NCBI RefSeq assembly: GCF_000582685.1
Contig: NZ_KK073769.1
Coordinates: 378,837 to 442,836 of the forward strand
DNA from: [Scytonema hofmanni] UTEX 2349
GTDB lineage: Bacteria; Cyanobacteriota; Cyanobacteriia; Cyanobacteriales; Nostocaceae
Length of the DNA: 64,000 nucleotides
Reading direction: 5' to 3'
Shown: piece by piece, positions 45,451-54,973 of the stretch
How positions within the stretch are numbered: position 1 is the first letter of the stretch
Layout: each line of letters begins with the position of its first letter
The notes under the pieces: model-generated
What the model was told of the DNA's origin: nothing
Databases searched by the model: none
The model's input: only the letters and a program-made list of their open reading frames with translations
Position numbers and translations under genes: made by a program

Positions 45451-46524
45451 ATGTCAGAAATTACAATTTACAGTGCGGTTGTTTGTCCGTTTGCCCATAG
45501 GTCGCGTTTAGTACTTTTAGAAAAAGGTATTGATTTTAACTTAGTTGAAATTGATTTGCAGAATAAGCCAGCCAATTTCACAGAGATTTCACCTTACAGC
45601 AAAGTCCCAGTTATTAAACATGGCAATGAGCGAGTATGGGAATCGGCAATTATTAATGAATATCTAGATGAAGTCTTTCCTCAGCCTTCCCTATTACCAA
45701 AAGATGCTATCAGTAGAGCGCAAGCACGAATTTGGATTGACTTTGCCAATACTCGATTTGTCCCGGCTTTCTCTAATTTACTACGTTCTCAAGAGGATCA
45801 AAAGCAAAAAGAAGCCGCACAAGAACTTTATCAACATTTGCAATTTATCGAAAACGAAGGTTTAGGAAAATTATCGCTTAGTGGTTCCTATTGGTTTGGG
45901 GAAGCTATTAGCTTAGTTGACTTGACGTTCTATCCTTGGTTTGAGCGTTGGTCTGCGATTGAGCATTATCGAGGTTTTAAATTATCTGCTGAATTTTCCA
46001 GAATACAACGATGGTGGAATGCGGTAAGTCAACGAGAGTCTGTGAAAGCGATCGCTAATTCCAAAGAATTTTATTTAGAGCGCTATGCTAGATTTGCTAC
46101 ACCCACTACCAAAAAAGTGAGTGAAGAATTAAGTTCTGCCGGACAAGTTACTCCTCAACAACTGCAACAAGCTGCACAGGAAGGATTTAAATCAGTTTTA
46201 AATCTGCGTTCTCCCCACGAACAAGGTTTTTTAAATGACGAACAGCAGCAAGCTTTATCCGCAGGATTGAATTATGTGAACGTCGCGCTAAATCCTTCAG
46301 AATCTAACCAAGAATTGGTCGAAAAAGCAATTTGGGTAATAGAAAATTTACCAAAACCAGTGTTAATTCATTGTGCTGCCGGTGCAAGAGCAACAGCGAT
46401 CGCTTTAATTGCCACAGCTAGCCAACAAAAACTGACACCAGAGGAAATCAAGCTCAAAGCTGAGGAACTTGGTTTAAATTTAGAGCAACCTCACCTGAAA
46501 CAATTTATCCAACAAGCAGAGTAA
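45451..46524 (+). CDS. glutathione S-transferase fused to a DUF442-type phosphatase domain
   Basis: The product has 357 residues. Residues 1-80 are a thioredoxin-like GST domain (YSAVVCPFAHRSRLVLLEKG, YSKVPVIKHGNERVWESAII), 90-200 the helical GST domain (DLTFYPWFERWSAIEHYRGF). From about 225 a second domain begins, VSEELSSAGQVTPQQLQQAA, FKSVLNLRSPHEQGF, and ends with the phosphatase loop HCAAGARATAIAL (H-C-x2-G-x-R pattern). The DUF442 domain occurs in sulfide/persulfide-linked proteins. The fusion suggests glutathione-linked sulfur handling. Confidence 0.83.
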   Translation: MSEITIYSAVVCPFAHRSRLVLLEKGIDFNLVEIDLQNKPANFTEISPYSKVPVIKHGNERVWESAIINEYLDEVFPQPSLLPKDAISRAQARIWIDFANTRFVPAFSNLLRSQEDQKQKEAAQELYQHLQFIENEGLGKLSLSGSYWFGEAISLVDLTFYPWFERWSAIEHYRGFKLSAEFSRIQRWWNAVSQRESVKAIANSKEFYLERYARFATPTTKKVSEELSSAGQVTPQQLQQAAQEGFKSVLNLRSPHEQGFLNDEQQQALSAGLNYVNVALNPSESNQELVEKAIWVIENLPKPVLIHCAAGARATAIALIATASQQKLTPEEIKLKAEELGLNLEQPHLKQFIQQAE

Positions 46525-46678
46525 TAGATACAAAGGAAGTGGAAAAGATGTAGAGACGTAGCAATGGTACGTCTTGTAGGGGTTCTGGTTCACGCATAAT
46601 TAATTTTCACCATCACAAAATGCCTAAAAAATATATTTATACTTGATATAAACTTTAATTAAAGTAAACTATTAAGCA

Positions 46679-47341
46679 ATGAAGCGAAAAAGTTTTATGG
46701 AGTCAGCTTTTTTTCAAACTGCTAGTTACTTTATGCTGAGTATGTTGAGTGTAACTAATATGTCACAGTTAGTTAAAGCAGATGTGGGCGATCGCTTTAC
46801 AAAACAATATACGCCAGTGCAAATTATAGCACAGTTTTCGGAAAACGAACAAGAACGCGAACAACTCGTTCAAAAAGCAAATATCTTATTTAACCAAGGT
46901 GACTTAACCGGTGCAGAAAAAATTTTACTTCTCTTTATCAAGAAGTTCCCAAACTCCAGCTATGGACATTATCAATTAGGGAATGTCCTATTTCGTCAGA
47001 ATAAAAAAGAAGATGCTATCAAAAAATATCAAAAAGCAATTAGCTTGAATTCTAAATATGCTCTGGCATACAATGCGATCGGGCAAGTTTTTGCAAGTCA
47101 ACAGCAATGGTCAGAAGCTATTGCAGAGTACCAAAAAGCATTAACAATTAACCCTGAGTATGGTGATGCGCTAGCTAATCTTGCTTTAGCGCTTTGGGAA
47201 CAAGGTAAACATCAAGATGCTCGTGCTTCTTTAGAAAAAGCTTTAAATATTTTTAAAGTGCAACAGAGGTCTGACAAAGTACAACAAATTGAAAACATTT
47301 TACGGCAGATCAATTCTGGTGACGATCCGACGGTTTCCTAA
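46679..47341 (+). CDS. tetratricopeptide repeat protein, probably exported
   Basis: The product has 220 residues. A likely signal anchor covers residues 10-33 (FFQTASYFMLSMLSVTNMSQ). TPR units follow: LVQKANILFNQGDLTGAEKI, GHYQLGNVLFRQNKKEDAIK, AYNAIGQVFASQQQWSEAIA and ALANLALALWEQGKHQDARA. It is a periplasmic or membrane-tethered scaffold of unknown partner. It stands alone. Confidence 0.8.
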   Translation: MKRKSFMESAFFQTASYFMLSMLSVTNMSQLVKADVGDRFTKQYTPVQIIAQFSENEQEREQLVQKANILFNQGDLTGAEKILLLFIKKFPNSSYGHYQLGNVLFRQNKKEDAIKKYQKAISLNSKYALAYNAIGQVFASQQQWSEAIAEYQKALTINPEYGDALANLALALWEQGKHQDARASLEKALNIFKVQQRSDKVQQIENILRQINSGDDPTVS

Positions 47342-47725
47342 AGTTACTATAGCATCATAAATCAACAGCGATGAAGAGAAAATAGGTATTCTTTGAGCAG
47401 GAAGGGAGTATCACATGCGATCGCATTATCTTGTGATTGATTTCAAATCTATACAAATCTTCCCAATTATTGCCATACAAAAAGCCAGGAATTTATCCTG
47501 GCTCATAGGAGACACGCGAAAGCAGAAACTTGATATTTGCTATTGCATTGATAACTGCGAGATCCCCGACTTCTTTAAGAAGTCGGGGAAAGGTATCACA
47601 CAAATTCAGACAAAATCAATATGAGTGAATTATATTCACCGCATAGTCAAGCCTTTTTTGTCGTCAGGCGATCGCTTCGGGTAACATAGAATCTTTTACA
47701 GAAAGCTGGAAACTATAAGTAGCAC
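47342..47725. other. gap with one hairpin, no gene
   Basis: GATCCCCGACTTCTTTAAGA with its inverse forms a hairpin at about 47562-47591; a similar one is at 40603-40627. HIP1 sites otherwise. Confidence 0.5.
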
Positions 47726-47880
47726 ATGGATTGTAATTTAGAGCAGTTTGCTAGCGATAACAACTCTGGGATTTGTCCGGAAGCATTGGAATACATGATT
47801 AAGGCAAACCTAGGTAGCGTTCCGGCTTATGGAAATGATGAATGGACTTCATTAGCAACAGACTATTTTAGTTTGAAGCG
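47726..47880 (+). pseudogene. threonine aldolase family stub
   Basis: The first 51 residues, LEQFASDNNSGICPEALEYM and IKANLGSVPAYGNDEWTSLA, match the start of low-specificity L-threonine aldolase (beta-eliminating lyase fold). After DYFSLKR the frame enters unrelated DNA with a HIP1 site and ends at 47923. About 300 residues including the PLP lysine are missing. Confidence 0.8.
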
Positions 47881-47922
47881 ATCGCCTAATATCACTTTGC
47901 AGAATCACAAATCCAAAATCTG

Positions 47923-48315
47923 ATGACTAATCTGATAGAATACGAAGATAGTAGCGACGAAGTGCGTGCAGTGTACGACGATATCCGCGCTACACGGCAA
48001 ACTGAGTATATCAACAACTTTTGGAAAGCCTTAGCCAACCATCCTCCCACCCTCCAAAGAACTTGGAAAACGCTGAAGGAAGTAATGGCTAGTCCTGGGG
48101 AAATAGATCCACTGATGCGCGAATTAATTTACATTGCCGTCAGCGTGACGAATGGTTGTGAGTATTGTATCGCCTCGCATACGGCAGCAGCCCGTGCAAA
48201 AGGAATGAGTGATGGTATGTTTGGAGAACTGATGGCAATTATTGCTACCGCGAACATGACTAATCGCCTCGCCAACGGCTATCAGATTCCAGTGGACGAG
48301 CAATTTAAAACTTAA
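47923..48315 (+). CDS. carboxymuconolactone decarboxylase / AhpD-like protein
   Basis: The product has 130 residues. YINNFWKALANHPPTLQRTW, then PLMRELIYIAVSVTNGCEYC and IASHTAAARAKGM hold the CxxC-xxxH of AhpD-type peroxidase partners. It is cytoplasmic and probably acts as a thiol-dependent antioxidant. The start codon lies in the stop of the truncated upstream gene, a chance result of the deletion. Confidence 0.85.
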   Translation: MTNLIEYEDSSDEVRAVYDDIRATRQTEYINNFWKALANHPPTLQRTWKTLKEVMASPGEIDPLMRELIYIAVSVTNGCEYCIASHTAAARAKGMSDGMFGELMAIIATANMTNRLANGYQIPVDEQFKT

Positions 48316-48401
48316 TCACCAAAATATAAGTAATCGTTATCTATACTATGTCTGTTGGTTAAAGAATTGCGTGTAAACCAGTATTAAAACACATAAGTAT
48401 G

Positions 48402-48650
48402 TTAGCGATCGCTAGAACCATAGTTAGAGCAGTTAACGATAGCTTTTACCTTCTGACGGAATTTTTTGAAGTTATCCGTCGAGGGAGTACTTCTGAATTT
48501 TCCGTTGCTTTGCACTTTCAAATGCCAGCCAAGGAAGTCAAAGCCATCTATCGCGGCGGTTATTTTAGTCTTCTTCTCGCTTACCTTCATTTCTCTTTCG
48601 GCTAAGAATTTGTCGATTTTTTCAAGTATTTTACGGGCATCGTCTGATAG
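48402..48650 (-). pseudogene. group II intron reverse transcriptase fragment
   Basis: The minus strand reads DDARKILEKIDKFLAEREMK, VSEKKTKITAAIDGFDFLGW and HLKVQSNGKF, the end of the RT palm and start of the thumb in intron-encoded proteins (G-F-x-F-L-G-W). Both ends are missing. A second relic lies at 50305-50442. Confidence 0.85.
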
Positions 48651-48819
48651 TCAGGATTAAGAAGGCAGGAGGCAGAAGGCAGGAGGCACTTATGAATCCC
48701 CATAAATAATGGGAATCATAACTAATTATCCGGACATGATATAAGTCCTGTTGTAGTTGCAGTAAAATCATTTTTGGTAGCAGATTATAGCCTGCTATTT
48801 TTTTCGCTAATTATAAAAT

Positions 48820-49254
48820 ATGCCGTTTACTTATAACCGCACCATTCGATTTTCAGATACTGATGCTGCTGGGGTAGTTTACTTTGCCAATGTTTTGTCT
48901 ATTTGTCATGAAGCTTATGAAGCATCTTTAGAAGCATCAAGTATTAAGATGAAAGATTTTTTTAGCAATATATCTGTGGCTTTTCCGATTGTTCACGCTG
49001 ATGTAGATTTTTTTCGTCCGATGTTTTGTGGGGATAAGTTAAGTATTAGCTTGATTCCGCAAAAAGTCGGTGTTGAAAAGTTTGAAATCGCTTACGAAAT
49101 TGTAGTTGATAATGTAATGGTTGCTAAGGCAATTACTCGGCACGTTTGTATTGAGGTAAGTAGTAGAAGTAAAAGGGAGTTATCGGGTGAGGTAATGCAA
49201 TGGTTGGAAACGAACCGCAGAGACGCACCAGAGCGCAGAGAGAAGAAGGTCTAG
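48820..49254 (+). CDS. hotdog-fold acyl-CoA thioesterase (DHNA-CoA hydrolase type)
   Basis: The product has 144 residues. FTYNRTIRFSDTDAAGVVYF and ANVLSICHEAYEASL carry the catalytic Asp and its helix as in 4-HBT thioesterases, followed by HADVDFFRPMFCGDKL. Closest in pattern to 1,4-dihydroxy-2-naphthoyl-CoA hydrolase of phylloquinone synthesis. No men gene is near. The last 20 residues (NRRDAPERREKKV) come from repeat-like DNA. Confidence 0.82.
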   Translation: MPFTYNRTIRFSDTDAAGVVYFANVLSICHEAYEASLEASSIKMKDFFSNISVAFPIVHADVDFFRPMFCGDKLSISLIPQKVGVEKFEIAYEIVVDNVMVAKAITRHVCIEVSSRSKRELSGEVMQWLETNRRDAPERREKKV

Positions 49255-49298
49255 TTTGAATTGATAATTTTGACATTCGATAAACGACGGTCAAAAGC

Positions 49299-50051
49299 TC
49301 ATTTGTGGCTAACTCTAGGTATAACTTCGGCTTCAGACGAATCCAAAGAAAATCCATAATTTTCTCGAATTATGTTATAGCCTAAAATTAAGAGATAAGA
49401 ACTAATACTTACACAGGTAACGACAACTAAGACAGGAGTTTCTAACGTTTGACTTTCTATTAAAATAGAAACACCTAATCCCATTAAAATGAAAGGAATT
49501 AAAGAATTACCGTAGCGAGTAATGAATGAAGCGATCGCCTTGATCTGAGTTAAGTGATAAGCTGCATAACACCACACACCTACCATCACGAAGAAAACTA
49601 GCAAAATGACAAGTAAGTTATCCCATGTATTGGTGGCAAACATTGGCATATAGATACCGATGTTGTCACCACCATTAGCGATGGTAACTGCTGCTACACC
49701 GTAGGTTTGGGGTGAAAGAAAATTGCTCCACCAAGCTTGCGACGATTCAGGAGTATTTAAATCCTCTGTATCGCTAGTCTCTTGATTTAGTAAGCTATTG
49801 ATACCAATTATGATTGGAATAATACCGAGTAGACCAATCCAAGATTCTGGTAGGATAAACTTGCCAAAGAAGCTGGGTAAACTGGCAATTACTAACGCGC
49901 TAAAACCCAAATACTGACCGATAACGATGTGACGAACAAGAAAGCAAGTATTTACCTGTGAGAAAAACAGCGACAGAACAATAATATCGTCGAGATTGGT
50001 AGCAGCAAAAGCTGTGAGTCCTGTAGGAATAGCAGTCAGTAGTTGGCTCAT
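49299..50051 (-). CDS. CadD-type cation transporter
   Basis: I choose the ATG at 50051; the longer frame adds seven residues. About 250 residues and six membrane segments: LTAFAATNLDDIIVLSLFFS carries the conserved N-L-D-D, and GVAAVTIANGGDNIGIYMPM the second G-D-N. These mark CadD, linked to cadmium or other cation efflux. It is divergent from the LysR gene and may be regulated by it. Confidence 0.82.
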   Translation of the reverse strand: MSQLLTAIPTGLTAFAATNLDDIIVLSLFFSQVNTCFLVRHIVIGQYLGFSALVIASLPSFFGKFILPESWIGLLGIIPIIIGINSLLNQETSDTEDLNTPESSQAWWSNFLSPQTYGVAAVTIANGGDNIGIYMPMFATNTWDNLLVILLVFFVMVGVWCYAAYHLTQIKAIASFITRYGNSLIPFILMGLGVSILIESQTLETPVLVVVTCVSISSYLLILGYNIIRENYGFSLDSSEAEVIPRVSHK

Positions 50052-50304
50052 AGGTGCGTCGTTTCTCCTCAATGGTAGTGACTGTCAAGCATCTCTATGG
50101 GTGAGATAGAGCTTGGGAGTGTGCAAAATTCGTAATTTCAGAAAATCATTAGTGTAGTTAGCACTTTTGCTCTGTGGCATAGTTTTACTCTATGGCTACT
50201 TATCAATAAGAGCAAACAGTCTTTTTTGTTAAATCCATAGACTAAATTTATCGATATGCCGATTTAAAACGAGGAACTGCTTCATACATTCAGTAACGAT
50301 TGGA

Positions 50305-50442
50305 AACACCAAAGGTTACGCAGTATACCCATCCCTAAAAAAGATGGTTCTACCATAATGTTAAAAATACTTACTATGGCAGACAGAGCGTGGCAATGCC
50401 TCTATCGGGAGCCGTGTGGCACTTTCATGGCACGCACGGTTC
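50305..50442 (+). pseudogene. group II intron relic with domain V-like end
   Basis: In one frame RLRSIPIPKKDGSTIMLKIL and TMADRAWQCLYRE resemble the RT0/RT1 region of intron-encoded proteins. The frame then runs straight into GAGCCGTGTGGCAC ... GCACGCACGGTTC at 50409-50442, a 34-base domain V-like hairpin, so most of the ORF is deleted. The top of the hairpin reads TTTC where GAAA is expected. It lies in the cadD-lysR gap. Confidence 0.7.
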
Positions 50443-50574
50443 TAACACAGAGGTGCGCGAGATAATACTTGCCATCGACTCTAACAGAGCTATCTACAGA
50501 TTTCCGCTAAATTTACCGTATAATACTTGAAGCGTGTTCAAAATCACTATTATACAACCCTGTACATATTCAAA

Positions 50575-51510
50575 ATGACGCTGGAACAGTTGCGAATTTT
50601 TTTAGCCGTGGCGGAAATGCTGCATTTTAGTCGTGCAGCAGAAGCACTTTATATTACTCAACCAGCAGTAAGTGCTGCTATTCAAACTTTAGAGACAGAA
50701 TATGGTCTGAGGTTATTTCATCGCATTGGTCGTCATATTGAAATCACAGATGCTGGTAAATTATTACAAGGTGAGGCGCAAAAAATTCTTGACCATGTAC
50801 AGTTAACAGAACGTGGGTTGAAGGAATTAAATAATCTGCAACGGGGAGAGTTGAAGATAGGTGCAAGTCTCACAGTTGGTAACTATTGGCTACCCGAAAA
50901 AATTAGCCAGTTTAAGCAGTTATATCCAGGCATTTTTATAAATTGTCAGTTGGGAAATGCGGAAGAAATTTCTGAAGGAACTGCTGTAGGTATGTATGAT
51001 TTGGGTTTGGTGACAGGAGATATTAAACCATCATTACAGCACTCTTTAGAGCAAGACGAAGTAGGAAGCGATCGCCTGCAAATTGTTGTGGGTAAATCTC
51101 ACCCTTGGTATCAAAGTACTGAGATTTATTTAGATGAATTATTGACCACAAGTTGGGTGATGCGTGAATCTGGTTCTGGTGCACAACAGATGTTTGAGCA
51201 AGCCTTACAAAGTTGGGGAATTGAACCTAGCAACCTGGATGTTGTACTTAACCTCAACACTAGTGAAATGGTGAAAGCAGTTGTAGAAAGTGGTGTTGGT
51301 GCAGCTGCACTTCCTTCCTCAATGGTGAAAAAAGAATTACAACTAGGAACATTACAGGCTGTGCAAATTACCAACCCGCAAAAACAATCTAAAAAAGAAT
51401 TAGAAATTCTCCAGCCAATTTGGAAACTAAAACACCGTCAACGTTTTCATACACGAGTCATGATAGCTTTTGAAAATATGCTTATGCAAGAGAATGTACA
51501 AGCGGCTTAG
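50575..51510 (+). CDS. LysR family transcriptional regulator
   Basis: I choose the ATG at 50575; an earlier TTG at 50527 is unlikely. The product has 311 residues. The helix-turn-helix is at residues 1-60 (MTLEQLRIFLAVAEMLHFSR, AAEALYITQPAVSAAIQTLE). The effector domain follows with LKIGASLTVGNYWLPEKISQ and SGVGAAALPSSMV. It probably controls the divergent CadD-like gene or its own promoter. The effector is unknown. Confidence 0.9.
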   Translation: MTLEQLRIFLAVAEMLHFSRAAEALYITQPAVSAAIQTLETEYGLRLFHRIGRHIEITDAGKLLQGEAQKILDHVQLTERGLKELNNLQRGELKIGASLTVGNYWLPEKISQFKQLYPGIFINCQLGNAEEISEGTAVGMYDLGLVTGDIKPSLQHSLEQDEVGSDRLQIVVGKSHPWYQSTEIYLDELLTTSWVMRESGSGAQQMFEQALQSWGIEPSNLDVVLNLNTSEMVKAVVESGVGAAALPSSMVKKELQLGTLQAVQITNPQKQSKKELEILQPIWKLKHRQRFHTRVMIAFENMLMQENVQAA

Positions 51511-51953
51511 GCACTTACAATTCAGAAGGCAGAAGGCAGGAGGCAGAAGGCAGAAGGGAACCCACCCTTAAAAGGGTGAGATTGAAACAAGGACGTTTTA
51601 TACCGGAAGTGCAAGCAGTCTCGGTATAATTATTTATTTTTACTGAGCTTTAAACTCAGAACTAAAGTTTTTATTATACTTTCTTACCTTCTGCCGTCTG
51701 CCATCTGCCCTCTGCCTTTTCTTGTAAAGGGGAAAGGAAAAAAGGGGTGCGTTCGTGTTGAAGTTATTTAAAAAAGCTTTAAACTTTTTAGATGATTCTT
51801 TCCCCCTGTAGGGGTTTGAAGCTACCGAAATTGTAGTCCGGTCTATATAGCTCCGGGGTTACAATCCACGAACAATTCTTCCCCCCTTCCCCTTTCCCCC
51901 TCTTCATGAAACATTAATGAGTAGACAGGGTGTCGGGTAAGTGGGTACTACGT
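51511..51953. other. gap between lysR and xfp, no gene
   Basis: Has GCAGAAGGCAGGAG-type repeats on both ends in opposite orientation (51525-51558 and 51688-51720), a single CRISPR-repeat-like phrase GGGTGAGATTGAAAC (51576-51590) and a GTAGGGGTTTGAAGC phrase. None forms an array. Confidence 0.5.
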
Positions 51954-54371
51954 TTAACTGCCCTCGTGACCGACATCAGTGTTATCACTTGAGTGCTGCC
52001 ATTTCCAGTGGCGAATTTCGGGCATATCTTCGCCATGCTCGTTGATGTAAAGCTTGTGTTCAATCAACTTGTCGTGCATCATTTGCTTCACATAAGCGGC
52101 TGCATACCCTAGTTGTGGCACTCTGTCAATGACATCATCGACCAAACTAAAGCGGTCTAATTGGTTAAGGACGACCATATCAAATGGTGTGGTAGTCGTT
52201 CCCTCCTCTTTATAACCGCGAACATGAATGTTATGGTGGTTAGTGCGCCGATAAGTGAGGCGATGAATTAACCAGGGATAGGCATGAAAGGCAAAAATTA
52301 CAGGTTTGTCAGTTGTAAAGAGACTGTCGAAGTCTTTATCACTCAACCCGTGCGGATGCTCGCTTTGTGGTTGTAGTGTCATCAAGTCTACCACGTTAAC
52401 CACGCGCACCTTTAAGTCGGGGAAGTTCTGGCGGAGAATATCTACTGCCGCTAAAGTTTCCAGCGTCGGGACATCTCCCGCACAAGCCATCACTACATCT
52501 GGTTCAAAGCCTTTGTCATTGCTTGCCCATTCCCAAATGCCGATGCCTTTGGTGCAATGCTTAATTGCAGTTTCCATATCAAGATACTGCAACGCGGGTT
52601 GTTTGCCGACAACGATGACGTTGACATAGTTGCGGCTTCGTAAACAGTGGTCTGTGACAGACAGCAGGGTGTTAGCATCGGGTGGTAAATAAACCCGAAT
52701 CACTTCAGATTTTTTGTTGACTACATGATCGATAAAACCTGGGTCTTGGTGAGAAAAACCGTTGTGGTCTTGTCGCCAAACGTGAGAAGTTAGTAGGTAG
52801 TTGAGAGAAGCGATCTTTCGGCGCCAAGGAATATGACGAGTAGTTTTCAACCATTTGGCATGTTGGTTGAACATCGAGTCAATTATGTGGATAAATGCTT
52901 CATAGCAAGAAAAGAAGCCGTGACGACCGGTGAGGAGGTATCCTTCTAACCAACCTTGACAAGTATGTTCGCTGAGGATTTCCATCACTCGTCCATCGGA
53001 GGACAGCTTTTCGTCTTCTGGGAGTATTTCGGCATCCCAAGCTCTTGTTGTAACTTCAAATACAGTACCCAATCGATTCGATTCAGTTTCGTCTGGTCCA
53101 ACGATGCGAAAGTTGCGCTGTTCAGCATTGAGTTTTATCACATCCCGCAGTAATTGACCCATTACCTTGGTAGCTTCGGCAATAACTGCCCCCGGTTTGT
53201 CAACTTCAACGGCGTAATTTTTAAAGTCAGGCATTTTGAGGTCGCGTAGCAAAACACCACCGTTAGCGTGGGGGTTGTCTCCCATGCGACGCTGACCTTT
53301 GGGGGCGAGTTCGGCTAATTCGGGAATTAGTGTACCATTACTATCGAAGAGTTCTTCTGGTTTGTAACTTTGCATCCACTCTTCGAGGAGTTTGAGGTGC
53401 GCTGGTTTGGATGCGATTTCTCCAAAAGGAACTTGATGCGATCGCCAAAAATCTTCTGTCTTTTTGCCGTCAACCTCTTTTGGTCCAGTCCAACCTTTAG
53501 GAGTTCTCAGGATAATCATCGGAAAAGGCGATCGCTCCGTATTGCCATTACTCCGAGCATTTTCTTGAATCTCTTTGATTTCCCGAATTACAGTATCCAG
53601 CGTTGCTGCCATCAATTGATGTACAATTTCTGGGTCGGAACCTTCGACAAAGTAAGGCTTATAGCCGTAACCCACAAATAAACTTTCTAACTCCTCATGG
53701 CTGATTCGTGCCAACACTGTTGGGTTAGCAATTTTGTAACCGTTCAGGTGTAAAATCGGCAATACAGCACCATCATGCACTGGATTGAGAAACTTGTTCG
53801 AGTGCCAACTAGCTGCTAAAGGTCCGGTTTCTGCTTCACCATCACCAACAACGCAAGCAACAATCAAGTCAGGATTATCAAAAGCTGCACCGTAAGCGTG
53901 AGATAAAGCATAGCCCAGTTCACCACCTTCATGAATCGATCCCGGAGTTTCTGGTGCAACGTGACTGGGAATACCACCAGGAAAAGAAAACTGTTTGAAG
54001 AGTTTCTTCATCCCTTCCGCATCTGGGGAAATATTCGGATAATATTCGCTGTAAGTTCCTTCGAGATAAGTGTTAGCGACCAACCCAGGACCCCCGTGAC
54101 CCGGACCTGCAATATATATGGCGTTCAGGTCATTCTTTTTTATCACCCGGTTGAGGTGAGCGTAAATAAAGTTAAGACCCGGAGTTGTCCCCCAATGACC
54201 GAGAAGTCTGGGTTTGACGTGTTCTTGCTTCAGCGGTTCTTTGAGTAGTGGATTGTCTAGTAAATAGATTTGTCCAACTGAAAGATAGTTAGCTGCACGC
54301 CAATAAGCGTTTATTTTATGCAGTTCTTCATCTGTTAAAGGCTTTGATTGGGTCGGGGTTGCTAATATCAT
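51954..54371 (-). CDS. xfp: phosphoketolase
   Basis: I choose the ATG at 54371 (MILATPTQ); one at 54383 adds four residues. The product has 805 residues. LLGHWGTTPGLNFIYAHLNR, GPGHGGPGLVANTYLEGTYS and VGDGEAETGPLAASWHSNKF hold the thiamine diphosphate binding set, with later GQRRMGDNPHANGG. It splits xylulose-5-phosphate or fructose-6-phosphate to acetyl phosphate, giving a carbon-saving bypass in dark or heterocyst metabolism. Stands alone. Confidence 0.95.
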   Translation of the reverse strand: MILATPTQSKPLTDEELHKINAYWRAANYLSVGQIYLLDNPLLKEPLKQEHVKPRLLGHWGTTPGLNFIYAHLNRVIKKNDLNAIYIAGPGHGGPGLVANTYLEGTYSEYYPNISPDAEGMKKLFKQFSFPGGIPSHVAPETPGSIHEGGELGYALSHAYGAAFDNPDLIVACVVGDGEAETGPLAASWHSNKFLNPVHDGAVLPILHLNGYKIANPTVLARISHEELESLFVGYGYKPYFVEGSDPEIVHQLMAATLDTVIREIKEIQENARSNGNTERSPFPMIILRTPKGWTGPKEVDGKKTEDFWRSHQVPFGEIASKPAHLKLLEEWMQSYKPEELFDSNGTLIPELAELAPKGQRRMGDNPHANGGVLLRDLKMPDFKNYAVEVDKPGAVIAEATKVMGQLLRDVIKLNAEQRNFRIVGPDETESNRLGTVFEVTTRAWDAEILPEDEKLSSDGRVMEILSEHTCQGWLEGYLLTGRHGFFSCYEAFIHIIDSMFNQHAKWLKTTRHIPWRRKIASLNYLLTSHVWRQDHNGFSHQDPGFIDHVVNKKSEVIRVYLPPDANTLLSVTDHCLRSRNYVNVIVVGKQPALQYLDMETAIKHCTKGIGIWEWASNDKGFEPDVVMACAGDVPTLETLAAVDILRQNFPDLKVRVVNVVDLMTLQPQSEHPHGLSDKDFDSLFTTDKPVIFAFHAYPWLIHRLTYRRTNHHNIHVRGYKEEGTTTTPFDMVVLNQLDRFSLVDDVIDRVPQLGYAAAYVKQMMHDKLIEHKLYINEHGEDMPEIRHWKWQHSSDNTDVGHEGS

Positions 54372-54383
54372 GCCGAACTCCAT

Positions 54384-54973
54384 TAAATAAGGGTTTTGAC
54401 GAACTTACAAGTATGCAACTTTAGTTGACTTGAAAATAATGATCATCTTACTTATGACCAGTCTTTTTGATATTTGCAAAAATTGCAGTTATAGCCTTAC
54501 TGCTAGTTGTTATTTGGTTGAATCTCAAAGAAATATCCAGAAATCAAGGTTATGACCTTTAAGATAGGTTATCAAACAAGAGAACAAATTGGCTATTATT
54601 TAATAATAATTTTATTTCATTGCTAAAAGTTAAATATTGTTGAATCTACACATAAAAATTACTTATTTATAGTCTAAGTATATCTTTTAGGAGAGGTTAT
54701 TTTTCCTGAAAGCACACAATCAGCTAAATAGACATTACCGTACATCAGAGTATCTTTTATTGCCAAGTTTAAGATTCATCGTTTAAGCCTATTCTTGATG
54801 CAGCTTTAGTCGAGTTCGACATGATTTGATTAACTTCATGAGATTCTAAATTCTTATCCCGTGCCAAAAACTCATCAAGTAACTGAAAGAAACTCTCATT
54901 CAGCAAAAATTAATCTTACATAAAGTTAGATGTATTACTATTCATAAAGCAAACTCTAAACTTCACAACCACA
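54384..54973. other. gap between xfp and arsM, no gene
   Basis: AT-rich. I see no ORF, repeat or clear operator. It should hold the promoters of both divergent genes. Confidence 0.5.

Noticed and set aside
51570..51595. CRISPR-repeat-like phrase GGGTGAGATTGAAAC
   Set aside because: It occurs once; no spaced copies and no cas gene are in the window.
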